DNA from: Arthrobacter sp. MYb213
GTDB lineage: Bacteria > Actinomycetota > Actinomycetes > Actinomycetales > Micrococcaceae
Assembly (NCBI RefSeq): GCF_002979915.1
Contig: NZ_PCQA01000005.1
Span: 62,001 to 126,000, forward strand
Direction of reading: 5' to 3'
DNA length: 64,000 bases
This document shows, in pieces, positions 53,207 through 64,000 of the stretch (its first letter is position 1; each line of letters opens with the position of its first letter). The notes under the pieces are model-generated. The model saw only the letters and a list, made by a program, of their open reading frames with translations, was not told where the DNA came from and ran no database searches. The translations under genes and the position numbers were made by a program.

Positions 53207-53961
53207 ACGAAGCTCTTGATCTGGACGCCGGCGGATTCTAGCCCGGCGCGCACCGCTGCGGCCATTGCTACGGATCCGGCGGTATCGCCATGGACGCAGA
53301 TGGATTCGGCGGGCATCTGGATTATCGATCCATCGATGGCTTTGAGCGTGCCCTCACTTGCCAGACGAATCATATTTTCGGTCACCTGAGCACTGTCGTG
53401 GAGCACCGCATTGGTTTCGAGACGAGAGACCAGGGTGCCGTCGGGGTTGTAGTTGCGGTCCGCAAAAGCTTCGGCCACTGGACGCAGTCCGGCCTGTTCT
53501 GCCTTGGTTAGGGCCACCGAACCAGGAAGTAAGAGCACTGGGAGGTCTTCACCAAAAGCTTTAATCGCATTGATGACGGCCTGGGCGTGAACCTCATGAT
53601 GAACAATCGTGTTGTATAGCGCGCCATGGGGTTTGACGTATTTGATAGTGGAACCGGCTGCGCGTGCCAAGGCTTGGAGGGCCCCAAGCTGGTAGAGCAC
53701 ATCGTCTGCTAGCTCGGTGGCCGAGCAGTCTAGGAAGCGACGGCCGAATCCGGCCAAATCCCGGTAACCGACGTGCGCGCCGATGGTGACTCCCGCGCTG
53801 ACAGCGTCACGACAGGTCTGGGCGATACCGCTTGGATCGCCTGCGTGGAAACCGCAGGCTACGTTAGCCGAGGAGACCGAGGCGAAGATTGCTGCGTCAT
53901 CACCCATGACCCAGTTGCCAAAGGACTCGCCTACATCAGAATTAAGGTCGATATACGTCAT
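53203..53961 (-). CDS. pxpA: 5-oxoprolinase subunit A (LamB/YcsF family)
   Basis: 252 residues: [41 protein letters not shown] is the family opening, then [30 protein letters not shown] and [17 protein letters not shown]. It is the catalytic-side subunit of the PxpABC 5-oxoprolinase. First gene of the - strand unit; GGAGAG upstream of ATG, and the operator copy at 54016-54026 lies about 55 bases before the start. Confidence 0.96.
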   Translation of the reverse strand: MTYIDLNSDVGESFGNWVMGDDAAIFASVSSANVACGFHAGDPSGIAQTCRDAVSAGVTIGAHVGYRDLAGFGRRFLDCSATELADDVLYQLGALQALARAAGSTIKYVKPHGALYNTIVHHEVHAQAVINAIKAFGEDLPVLLLPGSVALTKAEQAGLRPVAEAFADRNYNPDGTLVSRLETNAVLHDSAQVTENMIRLASEGTLKAIDGSIIQMPAESICVHGDTAGSVAMAAAVRAGLESAGVQIKSFV

Positions 53962-54014
53962 CTGTGATCCCCGTCTCTCCGCATCGTTTATCTAAGCATG
54001 CACCAAAAACACAT

Positions 54015-54027
54015 ATTGTTCAACAAT
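54015..54027. promoter_or_regulatory. ATTGTTCAACAAT operator before pxpA
   Basis: A perfect 13-base palindrome with the same 11-base core as the two sites at 44716 and 44740. Upstream of the pxpA-pxpBC-biotin carboxylase-gntR unit. Confidence 0.75.
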
Positions 54028-54197
54028 CTTTCCTGTCTTTCGGCAATATATTTATGCGTAACCAAGTGAGGGCAATTATTAGACGCAGTCTCAAGATTCC
54101 TGTAGCACGTACCCTTTCTCGGGGCTGCTTCGAAAGCTAACAGTTGTTTGAGCATGCCGAGCAGCCGGCAGCTGTTCTAGTCCGGCGTATGTAACCT

Positions 54198-55290
54198 TTA
54201 CTGGAGAGCGTGCCGAAGTTTTGGAGCAGGAACATCGTCCACTGCGCGATGTGATCACCGAGCATCTGGAAGAACTCGCGTGCCGAGCTACTGCGCAAGC
54301 AGAGATTTTGCTTGTTCCATACCGGGAAACCGCTACCGAGCAGGTCATCAGGGTAGGCCTCAGCACTTACACAGCGGCTGTATGCTCCCCACAGCGAGGA
54401 CGCGCTAGCCAACCGGGTTAAAGTCACGAATGATGACTTGCTGCGCCAAGTTCCCTCAGGTCCGGAAAACAACGAAAAACTGTTGTCCTGGTCCTTGAAT
54501 GAACTGCGTGAAGAACAGCACCGCTGCCGGAACGAATATCGAACGTATTAGCCGTGAGCTGGAACTACGCGAGCTCGAACAACCAACCCCTAAACCGGCG
54601 CCTGGTCGCAATGAACTTGGTGAATGGTACGCACCCACCGCAAAGCTGCATGATCCACGCACCCCAGACGCGTGGAAGCAACAACTGGTCGGATACCGTC
54701 CCGTTCTCAATGCCAAGCATCAGCGGGTTGGCGCAGAACCCGCCGGTCTGGTTGGACGCACTAGGTCCTGTGCCAGGACGCAGTGACCGAGCCGATCAAT
54801 GGCGACGGGTCGCGGCCGAAGTCGCAGCCCATCGTCGTACCTACAACATCGCAGACTCCGAACCAGAATTACTACCGAAGACTCACCTGAAGAAGAGCGA
54901 AGTGGCTCAAGGTTTGCGCAATCGTGCGGCCGCGCTGCATAAGCACTCAGAACTGACCACGCGTGCACCGATGCCAGAGGAAGGTAACGCAGAGACGGCA
55001 CAGCAGAAGAAGGATCAAGCCGTCACTACGCTCAGCCCTACGAGCGCTGAAGCGAAACTTGCCCAGCTGCGCAGGCTCAGCCAAGGCGCCGCACAACCCG
55101 CGACAGAGCAGGAGAACACCGTGCCAGCAGAACCCGAGCATGAAATGAGTGGCCCAAAGCCAACCCCGACGGGGAGTCGTTGGTTGAGAAACTGCGTAGG
55201 AACCGCACCGAACTGCAAGATGAGCAGAAGAACCATGCCCAGGATGACGAGCTGCGCCGCAAAGGACCAGGTGGGCTGACCATTACCTAG
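54198..55290 (+). pseudogene. remnant of a MobF-type conjugative relaxase (C-terminal part)
   Basis: Pieces in different frames join into one protein: EVLEQEHRPLRDVITEHLEELA (54200s), a shift near 54381 to EDALANRVKVTNDDLLRQV, another near 54530 to RNELGEWYAPTAKLHDPRTPDAWKQQL, another near 54740 to WLDALGPVPGRSDRADQWRR and VAAEVAAHRRTYNI, and a last near 55150 to LVEKLRRNRTELQDEQKN, ending at TAG 55288. The WLDALGPVP...RADQWRRVAAEVAAHR form is the known tail of actinobacterial TraA/MobF relaxases. The relaxase and helicase domains are missing. Clearly dead. Confidence 0.7.
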
Positions 55291-55308
55291 CCAGCCAGCC
55301 AGCCAGCC
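55289..55308. repeat. short tandem repeat (AGCC)5
   Basis: Five AGCC units in a row directly at the end of the relaxase remnant, followed by GGCC. Probably replication slippage in dead sequence. Confidence 0.7.
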
Positions 55309-55375
55309 GGCCGAGCGTACAACAAAGAAATGGTGTATGGGAACCCGAGTGCCATTTCTCAATTTTTAGTCTTCG

Positions 55376-55927
55376 CTAGACGCATTGCACTGAGGTAGCG
55401 TTGCCATCCAAAGTATAATAGAAACGAGCAGCCTTACCTGAGCTGGAGCAAGACGCCGCTGCAAGCTGTGGGCCGACAGAAGCCCCAATAATTCCTACAA
55501 GCGTCGCTCCAAAAGGCCCAAAAATCGCTCCAAGGAGAGCGCCAACTGCTCCTATACCACCAGTGAAAATTGAACCTTGATCTGCTGCCGAGAATTCAAT
55601 GTAGAACCCGTTAGAGTCTTGGCCGGCACTCACAGCAGAGGAAGCCACGCCATCAGGCAGGTCAAGCTTTTCCTGAGTAATAGTCAGGATCGATCCAGAA
55701 CCGAATTCGTAGTCCTTTTCAATCATTTCCCCCACCGTACGCACGGCTACCGGGGATTATGTGCTGAGAACCTGATTGAGAGCTTCGTGTAGTGCTTCTT
55801 GTGATTGCGCATTCACTGCACCCTGCGACGAAACTTCCGGGGTGCTAGCAAATGCAGGTCCTGTGGTTGCGAACGTCAGCGCGGCAGTAACTGCAACAGC
55901 TGTGACAGCTTTTCCTAACCGTTTCAT
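55376..55927 (-). pseudogene. secreted glycine-zipper protein cut by one in-frame TAA
   Basis: ATG 55927 has AAAGGAG six bases upstream and opens a clear signal peptide (MKRLGKAVTAVAVTAALTFA, cut after AFA). The frame meets TAA at 55757-55759 after 56 codons, then goes on in the same frame (SPVAVRTVGEMIEKDYEFG...) to 55376. The second part has a hydrophobic glycine-zipper (GGIGAVGALLGAIFGPFGAT, then LVGIIGASVG) and two cysteines near the end. One C-to-T change (CAA to TAA) would explain the break; a restart at GTG 55744 is possible but lacks a ribosome site. The full form would be about 183 residues. A bacteriocin-like or pore-forming role is a guess. Confidence 0.6.
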
Positions 55928-55949
55928 GGTTTCTCCTTTGAAAGACAAA

Positions 55950-56129
55950 CTATTTCATTTTTGTTCGATTACGCCTGCGGTCAAGCAGCATTCCCACCCC
56001 ACAGAACACTACGAATGCACTGATCGTAGACACCGTTGAAAAGAGAACTGGATCCCTGGAAGAATCCCAAATGTAAGGAGCGACGAACGCTACGATGATT
56101 GCCAGCAAAACACCAAATGCTGTATACAT
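55950..56129 (-). CDS. 59-residue membrane protein
   Basis: MYTAFGVLLAIIVAFVAPYI, then a short polar loop with WDSSRDPVLF, a second helix STVSTISAFVVFCGVGMLL and a basic tail DRRRNRTKMK. AAAGGAG lies six bases before the ATG. It stands 22 bases before the secreted glycine-zipper gene with the same ribosome site, so the pair forms a unit. Local sequence is AT-richer than the neighbouring core genes. Two-helix basic proteins beside secreted peptides often give immunity, which is only a suggestion here. Confidence 0.65.
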   Translation of the reverse strand: MYTAFGVLLAIIVAFVAPYIWDSSRDPVLFSTVSTISAFVVFCGVGMLLDRRRNRTKMK

Positions 56130-56212
56130 CGATGACTCCTTTGCGTCGTGGATAAAAACTTAAGGAAACCTAAATAGCTCGTTTTCCTGTAGATATAAAG
56201 GCTATTTGTAAG

Positions 56213-57808
56213 TTAAACCCTGTAAAACGACGCTAACATTTCCAGCGGGCGCCGTAAATCATACTTTCGGATGATGGGCGAAGGGTTAGTGAACGAGGAC
56301 GTGAAGAGTTGCCACACCATCTCCGTATGCACCACATGCGGCGGCAAAATCCGATACACGGCCGTGGCTTGCCCGAACCGTAGGTGCTTGAGTTCTTCGG
56401 CGCGGACAATTGCTTTCTCTTCAGAACTGGTAGTAGTTGACCCGCCGGTTTTGCTGGAGGAACGGCTGATGCGTGCTTTGTCGCGGACGCCCATGCCGCT
56501 GGCGTAGGTTTTCAGATCTTCACTGTTGATGCCGGGGAAGATCAGTTTTAGGCTGGCGTTGGATTCGATGGCTTTAGCTTCTTCTTTGCCCCACCGTGCT
56601 TCGTTCTGGATGAACGACTGGCTGATGCCGAGCACTTGGATGCCGCGGCCACCGGTATCGGTGATCAGTTCTGCCATATTGCTAAATGCTGCCACGTTGG
56701 GCGCTTCATCAAGCACCATACGAAATACCTGCCAGAGCCGGCCGGAAGCGAAAGTGCTGGATTTGCACCGTGCCGCCCGGTAGACCTGATCAGCGAACAT
56801 CGTACTTAACGTACCGAGCGGGGACTTCTCACCGTCCACCACAATATGCAGGGTGTTCGGTCCTTCAAGAAAAGTGTTGATATCGAAGGCTTCCTCGCGG
56901 CGGAACCGGAACTGGGAGAGCACTTTCTCGGTGACTAGCGGTTCAGCCAGGGAGAGGAGGGTGGATTTGATGGAGTCTTCGGTTTCACCGGCCCTCGATT
57001 CGGTGCGCTCACGCAGCGGTTGGATGAAGGCCCGGGACTTGTGGTGGTCTTCTAAAATGGTGATGGGTTCGGGGTTGTGGGAGTCGAAGATCCACAGCAG
57101 TAGGTCATCCATGGTGCGGTCTTCTAACGCGGCAGCGTGTAGGAGCCGGCCAAGGACTGAACCAGCTTTGGCGCTGAACCAGGAACCGTTTTTGGTGCCT
57201 TCCATCGGGGCTGTGTTCGCCCACGCTTTGCCACGTTCCAGTGCTTCATCTTCATCTTCGCACCCATAGATTGGGGTCCATTTCACTTTGGTTGGCCAAC
57301 CGGTAATGCCTTCCCAGTCGCAGACATACACGTCGCCGTCTGCTTCTCGTGCGGTGGCAGTCCACGCCACCACATCAGGTTTCGTTGACGTTGCTAATAC
57401 TGGTCCTGGGGCGCCCAGCACCATGGGGACCACGACGCTGGAGGTTTTGCCGCCTCGGGCTGGGGCGTAAACCCATATGCTGTCCTCGAGCTGGATATAC
57501 AGGGCGCCCTTCTTGGAGACGTTGGTGTAGATCGCCAGTGAGATGAAGGTTCCTGCGGTTTTCTTGGTGACCGACGGCCCATAAATTGGCGGACTCTATG
57601 CCACGCGGCGGTAAACCCCATCATTGAGGTGATCGCAGCGCTTTGGGGGTTGATCTTGGTGGTGTTCTGACGCGGGGTCACCCACAGTTCGGTGATCAGT
57701 GCATAGCCCAGAATCACCACGGTGGCGATGCCGCCGAGGATGCCCCAGGCCCGATGCAACGGGTCTTTTTTGTTTAGTGGTTTCTGCCACCGACATCGTT
57801 ATTACCAT
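56213..57808 (-). pseudogene. TraG/VirD4-type coupling protein, two frameshifts
   Basis: Starts MVITMSVAETTKQK at 57808; a run of six T (57766-57771; A on the coding strand) shifts the frame, after which HRAWGILGGIATVVILGYAL (membrane anchor) follows; a second shift near 57590 leads to YGPSVTKKTAGTFISLAIYT, the Walker A-like PARGGKTSSVVVPMVLGAPG, and the long C-terminal ATPase part (VLDEAPNVAAFSNMAELITDTGGRGIQVLGISQS, the Walker B and TraD-like region) to 56213. The second piece of 406 residues is intact but lacks the membrane anchor. Part of a dead conjugative element. Confidence 0.8.
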
Positions 57809-57818
57809 TATTAAACGC

Positions 57819-57853
57819 AGCGGGGTCCGCAGCCAGTGACTGCGGACCCCGCT
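57819..57853. terminator. terminator between the traG remnant and the efflux gene
   Basis: AGCGGGGTCCGCAG (57819-57832), loop CCAGTGA, CTGCGGACCCCGCT (57840-57853): perfect 14-bp stem, 30 bases after the efflux gene stop on the - strand. Confidence 0.8.
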
Positions 57854-57883
57854 TAGCGATTCAATCGAAGTTGCTAGCTCACA

Positions 57884-59341
57884 TTAGGCGCGCTTTTCGA
57901 CCTTGATGAAGAACGAGAGCAACACGCCGACGGTGCCAAGCAATGCGCCCACGATAAAGGCTGTATGCGCACCGGTGAAGAGCGACTGCGCCAAATCGGA
58001 ACCCTGAGCGAGTTCGTAGTTGGACAGTACTGACATCACGGTAATGAAGATCGTGGTGCCGATGGCACCACCCAGCTGCTGGCCGGTGTTGAAGATCGCC
58101 GAACCGTGTCCATAAAGACGGGGGTTGACAGAGGACATGGCCGAGGACATCAGACCGGTCATCAGCAATGCCAGACCGATTGAGAAGACGACGTGGCTGA
58201 TCATGAACATCCACAGTTCGGTTTCGGTGGTGACCGTGACATACATCCACTGGCCCAAGGCCAGCATGATTGCGCCGGGGATCAAGACTGGGCGAGGGCC
58301 GTGCTTGTCGTAGATGCGACCGAAGATTGGTGAAACGATGGCCTGCGCGAGGCCGCCTGGTAGTAGCATCATGCCGATGGCTAGAGCGCTAATGCCCTTG
58401 CCAGATTCGAGAATGATGGGAACCATCATGATCGTGCCGAGCAATGTGCCGAAGGCAATCATGATCAGCACGATTGCAAAGGTGAAGTTCCGAGAGGCGA
58501 AGGGGGTGAGATTCAGTAGTTCCTTGCCCTGGCGAGTCAAGCGAATCTGACGCTTGATGAACAGTGCCAAGGAGGCTACGGCCACGACAAAGGTAGCCAC
58601 GGTCAAGCCCATATTGTCGCTGGCCTTTTCGATGCTGGCGATGCCGTAGACCAGCAAACCAAAGGCGAGTGCGGAAAGGATCACCGAGAAAATATCGACC
58701 GGAAGTTTGCGCGCGGTTGATGGAAGCTTGATGAAGATGATGCCCAAGATTAAGGTGATCACTGCCAGCGGAGCCATCAGCACGAAGATGTAATGCCATC
58801 CCCACGCGTGAACAATGGCACCGGAGACGGTTGGGCCAATGGCAGGACCGACTGAGATCACGATGGAGTTTAGTCCCATGACCATGCCGCGCTTGTGTAC
58901 TGGAACTAAGGACAAGGTAGTAGTCATCAACAATGGCAAGACAATAGCGGTGCCAACGGCTTGAATGATGCGAGCGAGCAACAAGAAAGCAAAGCTCGGG
59001 GCAAAAATTGCAATCAGTGTGCCGACCAAGAAGCAGGACAGCGCGAAGACGAACAATGAGCGACTGGTGAAGCGCTGCAGTAAGAATCCGGTAGTCGGAA
59101 TAACTACGGACATGGTCACGAGGAATCCGGTGGTGAGCCACTGCCCGGCCGAAGCCGAAATGCCCATATCCGCCATAATGGCTGGGAGGGCCACCGTCAG
59201 TACGGTTTCGTTCATAATCATCAGGAACGCGGCCAGTGCCAGAGCTCCGATAATTCCGATGAGCTGCTTAGTGGGCAGTACTGGATTTTTAGGTCGTGAA
59301 GGCGCGGGTTCGGCCTTTATTTCGGTGCGCTCAGGAGCCAC
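57884..59341 (-). CDS. DHA2-family (EmrB/QacA-type) MFS drug efflux transporter
   Basis: 485 residues with fourteen predicted helices. MIMNETVLTVALPAIMADM (TM1), QWLTTGFLVTMSVVIPTTGFLLQRFTSRSLF (motif A region), RIIQAVGTAIVLPLLMTTTLSLVPVHKRGMVMGLNSIVISVGPAIGPTVSG (motif C) are standard for the 14-TM DHA2 group. It should export drugs or other lipophilic compounds by proton antiport. The divergent TetR gene and the palindrome at 59379 suggest induced expression. Confidence 0.93.
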   Translation of the reverse strand: MAPERTEIKAEPAPSRPKNPVLPTKQLIGIIGALALAAFLMIMNETVLTVALPAIMADMGISASAGQWLTTGFLVTMSVVIPTTGFLLQRFTSRSLFVFALSCFLVGTLIAIFAPSFAFLLLARIIQAVGTAIVLPLLMTTTLSLVPVHKRGMVMGLNSIVISVGPAIGPTVSGAIVHAWGWHYIFVLMAPLAVITLILGIIFIKLPSTARKLPVDIFSVILSALAFGLLVYGIASIEKASDNMGLTVATFVVAVASLALFIKRQIRLTRQGKELLNLTPFASRNFTFAIVLIMIAFGTLLGTIMMVPIILESGKGISALAIGMMLLPGGLAQAIVSPIFGRIYDKHGPRPVLIPGAIMLALGQWMYVTVTTETELWMFMISHVVFSIGLALLMTGLMSSAMSSVNPRLYGHGSAIFNTGQQLGGAIGTTIFITVMSVLSNYELAQGSDLAQSLFTGAHTAFIVGALLGTVGVLLSFFIKVEKRA

Positions 59342-59378
59342 TGATTCCTCTTTCTAGAATTGTCCAACTTTCGAATTC

Positions 59379-59393
59379 TGTCACAAGGTGACA
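59379..59393. promoter_or_regulatory. TGTCAC-AAG-GTGACA palindrome, candidate TetR operator
   Basis: Six-base perfect arms in the gap between the efflux and tetR genes; a related half-site (TGTGACAG) occurs near 59418. A TetR dimer here could govern both genes. Confidence 0.55.
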
Positions 59394-59494
59394 CAATTTC
59401 GTAAGCGAAACTGGCAGAGTGTGACAGAAAACAACTCTGTGCTGGAGCGTCGTAGGATGATGGCTAGATCACAGAACAACACGTAGGAAATTTA

Positions 59495-60094
59495 ATGGGC
59501 ATTCGTGACGAACATAAAGCCGCCACCAAGCAGGCTATTCAGGCAGCGACCCTAGATCTCATTGAATCTCTGGGGCTTGAGGCAACTACCGTGGCGCGAA
59601 TTGCCGAACGCGCAGGAATCTCCGAGCGTACATTTTTTCGCTACTTCGACTCGAAGGAATCGGCCATCGTCCCCGGCCAAGGTGAACTTATTGCCACACT
59701 CGCCGGGACCGAAATTGAGGCAGGAAAATCCTCCGCTGAAATTTTTCATGCGTTGCTTGAAGTGTGCCGAACGCACTTCAGTGTCGAAATTCGTCACCAT
59801 GAAACCCGACGGATCTCCCGGCTCATGCGTCAAGACCCCAAACTGTTGGTGATCGCCACGCGCCGCGAGCAAGAACTCGTCGTTTCACTAAGTCAGTCAT
59901 TGATTGACCGTGAATTGTTGGACACCATGCAGGCGATGCTGGTCGCTGAGTTGGTGGCTACTACTTGGCGTGTTGCGTGGCAGTGTTTTGCGTATGAAGA
60001 GGCCGCCGGGCTGAGCTCAACGCCAGCTGAACTTTTCGAGAAGGCAATCATTAGCCTCTCGGAGATAACGTCGATAGATTCCCTGAGGGCCTAA
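59495..60094 (+). CDS. TetR-family transcriptional regulator
   Basis: 199 residues. HTH: AATLDLIESLGLEATTVARIAERAGISERTFFRYFDSKESAI, then a helical ligand-binding domain. AGGAAATTT precedes the ATG. Divergent from the DHA2 efflux gene, which it most likely represses; ligand unknown. Confidence 0.9.
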   Translation: MGIRDEHKAATKQAIQAATLDLIESLGLEATTVARIAERAGISERTFFRYFDSKESAIVPGQGELIATLAGTEIEAGKSSAEIFHALLEVCRTHFSVEIRHHETRRISRLMRQDPKLLVIATRREQELVVSLSQSLIDRELLDTMQAMLVAELVATTWRVAWQCFAYEEAAGLSSTPAELFEKAIISLSEITSIDSLRA

Positions 60095-60250
60095 ACCTCT
60101 TCGTTTACACATTGAGTTACAGTTCATTAACTTAAGTGTGACAAAGTGCTCGGGCACTATTCATTGCGGTATTTCGGGGAAAAAGCGTGAAATTTCGGTA
60201 TAAAGTAAACGCCCAAAAGTGTGGTGCAGGACAAAATCAGGTAAGTTTAG

Positions 60251-62533
<2,283 letters not shown>

Positions 62534-62547
62534 TCTCAAGCTAGTCA

Positions 62548-62591
62548 ACGAAGGCCGCGTAACCACCGATTGGTAGTTACGCGGCCTTCGT
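62548..62591 (+). terminator. terminator of icd
   Basis: ACGAAGGCCGCGTAAC (62548-62563) with GTTACGCGGCCTTCGT (62576-62591), 16 bp, inner ACC/GGT pairing; followed by CGTTAAC, a poor U-tract. Confidence 0.8.
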
Positions 62592-62719
62592 CGTTAACGT
62601 TTGCAGATCACCTGCGTTACCCGTTTAATGTCATTTTGTTGAGAATCTATCCGTGCAGTTAGCCACTGGGCGCAGAGTCTGGTGTTGTCTCTGGTCTGCC
62701 GAAATGGAAGACTCGATTT

Positions 62720-63331
62720 ATGAGTCAGATCTGGGAACTAGTACATGCCGAACGCAAAGCACTGATCAAGGATCTCGCCGAGCTGAGCGAGGAACAATGG
62801 GCCACCCCGTCCTTATGCGCCGGCTGGACGGTGCAAGATGTTGCCGCACATCTGATCGATAACGCGCGCACGACAACGCCTCGACTTGTGGTAGCCATGG
62901 CAAAGGCCCGCTTTGATTTTGACCGGCAGAACGCCAACGGAGTCGCAGCAGAAAAAGGCGCGACTACCCAAGAAACTCTCACTGGTCTACGCGAAGTGGC
63001 CGCACGTCGCAGCGGACCACCGGCCCCACTAGCCAGCCGCTTGGTAGAAGAAATTGCTCACGGCGAAGACATTCGGCGTCCGCTGGGAATTAAGCGCAAC
63101 TACCCTTCACAGTCAGTGCACCTAGCCATTGGCTACCAGACGCGCACGAGCCAAGCCTTCGGTGGCGCAAAAGAATTGGCGCGCCGAGTCACTCTGGTCG
63201 CCGAGGATGACGATTACACCCTCGGCACGGGAATGGAAATCCGAGGTCCGCTGATTGAACTATTGATGCTGGTTACCGGACGTGAGGAACGTTTAGGTTC
63301 CTTGCACGGACCCGGTGTCGCCTTTATCTGA
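62720..63331 (+). CDS. maleylpyruvate isomerase/DinB-family, mycothiol-dependent enzyme-like
   Basis: 203 residues: VHAERKALIKDLAELSEEQWATPSLCAGWTVQDVAAHLIDN is the N-terminal MDMPI/TIGR03083 pattern, with the metal-binding His in AAHLID, a second in LVEEIAHGEDIRRPLG, completing the site. C-terminal part resembles an SCP2-like or short tail (VAEDDDYTLGTGMEIRGPLIELLMLVTGR). The family uses mycothiol as cofactor in isomerase or transferase reactions. Substrate unknown. Confidence 0.85.
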   Translation: MSQIWELVHAERKALIKDLAELSEEQWATPSLCAGWTVQDVAAHLIDNARTTTPRLVVAMAKARFDFDRQNANGVAAEKGATTQETLTGLREVAARRSGPPAPLASRLVEEIAHGEDIRRPLGIKRNYPSQSVHLAIGYQTRTSQAFGGAKELARRVTLVAEDDDYTLGTGMEIRGPLIELLMLVTGREERLGSLHGPGVAFI

Positions 63332-63366
63332 TCCTGCGGTTCAACCATCCAAGGAGCCGCGCAGGC

Positions 63367-64000
63367 TTAGAGCCCGCGGCCGGCCTCCCACAAATTATCT
63401 GCGGTACCCGCCAACAGGGCGTTCAACGAGACCGCCTGCGCATCGGTAAACGAGGCAATGTAGTCTACGATCGCGCGGGCTTGGCCTAAGCGTTGCACCT
63501 CATTGGGTCCGGCCTGCAAGAACAGCTCGGGGGAGTGTGCGCGTAATTGCCGATACTCTTCGGTGGCAGCCTGCACTGAATCCAAGAGTCGGCGCGGAGC
63601 TCGCGCCGCATCATCAGGATCGTTTAGCCAAGAATTAAATCCCTCGGCCAAAGATTTGATGATGCGAGTCTGGCCGCGCTGGTACACGGCCAGATCCGAG
63701 CGATCCAGAACGAAGCGCGAGTGCACAAACTTCAGCACCCCGACATCGTGCCAGGCTTCCTTGGTCAGCCGCACATGTCCGCTACGGATCGTCGGGGTGC
63801 GTTCTACTGTCACCGATTCTTGCAGTCGGTCGATCCACCTACGCGTAAAAGCGGTCACCGCACGGTCAGCTTCCAAACCACCATCGTAGGGGACCGCCAG
63901 CAGTCCCTCGACGAGGTCATGCCCTACTCGCTGCACCGAATCACGGAAAGCAGCAGCGTCGGCAATCCACGGATCCTTAGCAAAAGCCCGACGCCAGGTC
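63367..64000 (-). CDS. deoxyguanosinetriphosphate triphosphohydrolase-like protein, C-terminal part
   Basis: The open frame runs through the right edge, so the N-terminal HD active site lies outside the window. Visible C-terminal part: TWRRAFAKDPWIADAAAFRD at the edge, then VGHDLVEGLLAVPYDGGLEA, LTKEAWHDVGVLKFVHSRFVLDRSDLAVYQRGQTRIIKSLAEGF and RLGQARAIVDYIASFTDAQAVSLNALL, matching the tail of dNTPase (Dgt) proteins, notably the ending DYIA-type helix. Such enzymes hydrolyse dNTPs to nucleosides and triphosphate. Confidence 0.75.
   Translation of the reverse strand, partial: TWRRAFAKDPWIADAAAFRDSVQRVGHDLVEGLLAVPYDGGLEADRAVTAFTRRWIDRLQESVTVERTPTIRSGHVRLTKEAWHDVGVLKFVHSRFVLDRSDLAVYQRGQTRIIKSLAEGFNSWLNDPDDAARAPRRLLDSVQAATEEYRQLRAHSPELFLQAGPNEVQRLGQARAIVDYIASFTDAQAVSLNALLAGTADNLWEAGRGL

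Noticed and set aside
55376-55948. Lactococcin 972-type bacteriocin
   Set aside because: The signal peptide and small-protein setting looked similar, but the mature part lacks the Lcn972 Trp/Gly pattern and no dedicated ABC pair follows.
58389-59141. 250-codon frame inside the efflux gene
   Set aside because: Same-strand out-of-frame shadow of a full-length MFS gene, with the His/Arg-rich make-up typical of shadows.

Overview
The window reads as chromosomal DNA of an actinobacterium, most probably a Micrococcaceae member (Arthrobacter/Glutamicibacter-like). Reasons: an Rpf-LysM resuscitation factor, a monomeric isocitrate dehydrogenase, a mycothiol-type DinB/maleylpyruvate isomerase protein, a TM0106-type RecB nuclease-helicase, a DUF6350-purN neighbourhood, a DtxR-type iron box, a Zur-type box and several promoters whose -10 box sits about 6-7 bases before a start codon (leaderless style). 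Genus is an inference; no rRNA, tRNA or CRISPR array was seen.

Layout. 1-5.9 kb: PNPOx-like protein (partial), App1 phosphatase with a thioesterase, siderophore-interacting protein, a candidate iron-regulated small RNA, two alkylation-repair glycosylases (AlkA-like, Tag), and an ArsR regulator with a CDF zinc/cadmium exporter. 6-9.3 kb: MacB/FtsX-type ABC exporter. 9.5-15 kb: jetC-jetB-jetA (Wadjet/MksBEF-type condensin) with no jetD. 15.2-23.7 kb: deacetylase lipoprotein, large nuclease-helicase, three membrane proteins, and rpf behind a structured leader. 23.8-29.5 kb: catabolic genes (CoA transferase, PaaX regulator, tryptophan dioxygenase, FMN reductase, HpaH, HpaI). 29.5-43.2 kb: DUF6350, purN and purH, with an SDR gene broken at a G8 run, alpha-mannosidase, GlcNAc-type kinase, MFS carrier and DUF4303 protein between the two pur genes. 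43.3-44.6 kb: Zur-type operon of a degenerate CobW-like protein and a cysteine-free L36 paralogue.

44.7-54.0 kb is a 5-oxoproline module split into two transcription units: NRAMP-like carrier plus D-glutamate-cyclase-like protein (+ strand), and pxpA, fused pxpBC, biotin carboxylase-BCCP, GntR regulator and HD hydrolase (- strand). The same palindrome, TTGTTCAACAA, stands twice before the first unit and once before the second, which ties them into one regulon probably ruled by the GntR protein. Adenine deaminase and a lone Clp-N domain protein lie between.

54.2-57.8 kb is the wreck of a conjugative element: a relaxase remnant with several frameshifts and a TraG/VirD4 coupling gene with two frameshifts. 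They flank a better preserved pair, a 59-residue membrane protein and a secreted glycine-zipper protein whose reading frame is cut by one in-frame TAA. 57.9-64 kb: DHA2 efflux pump with divergent TetR regulator, icd, a DinB-like protein and the C-terminal part of a dNTP triphosphohydrolase.
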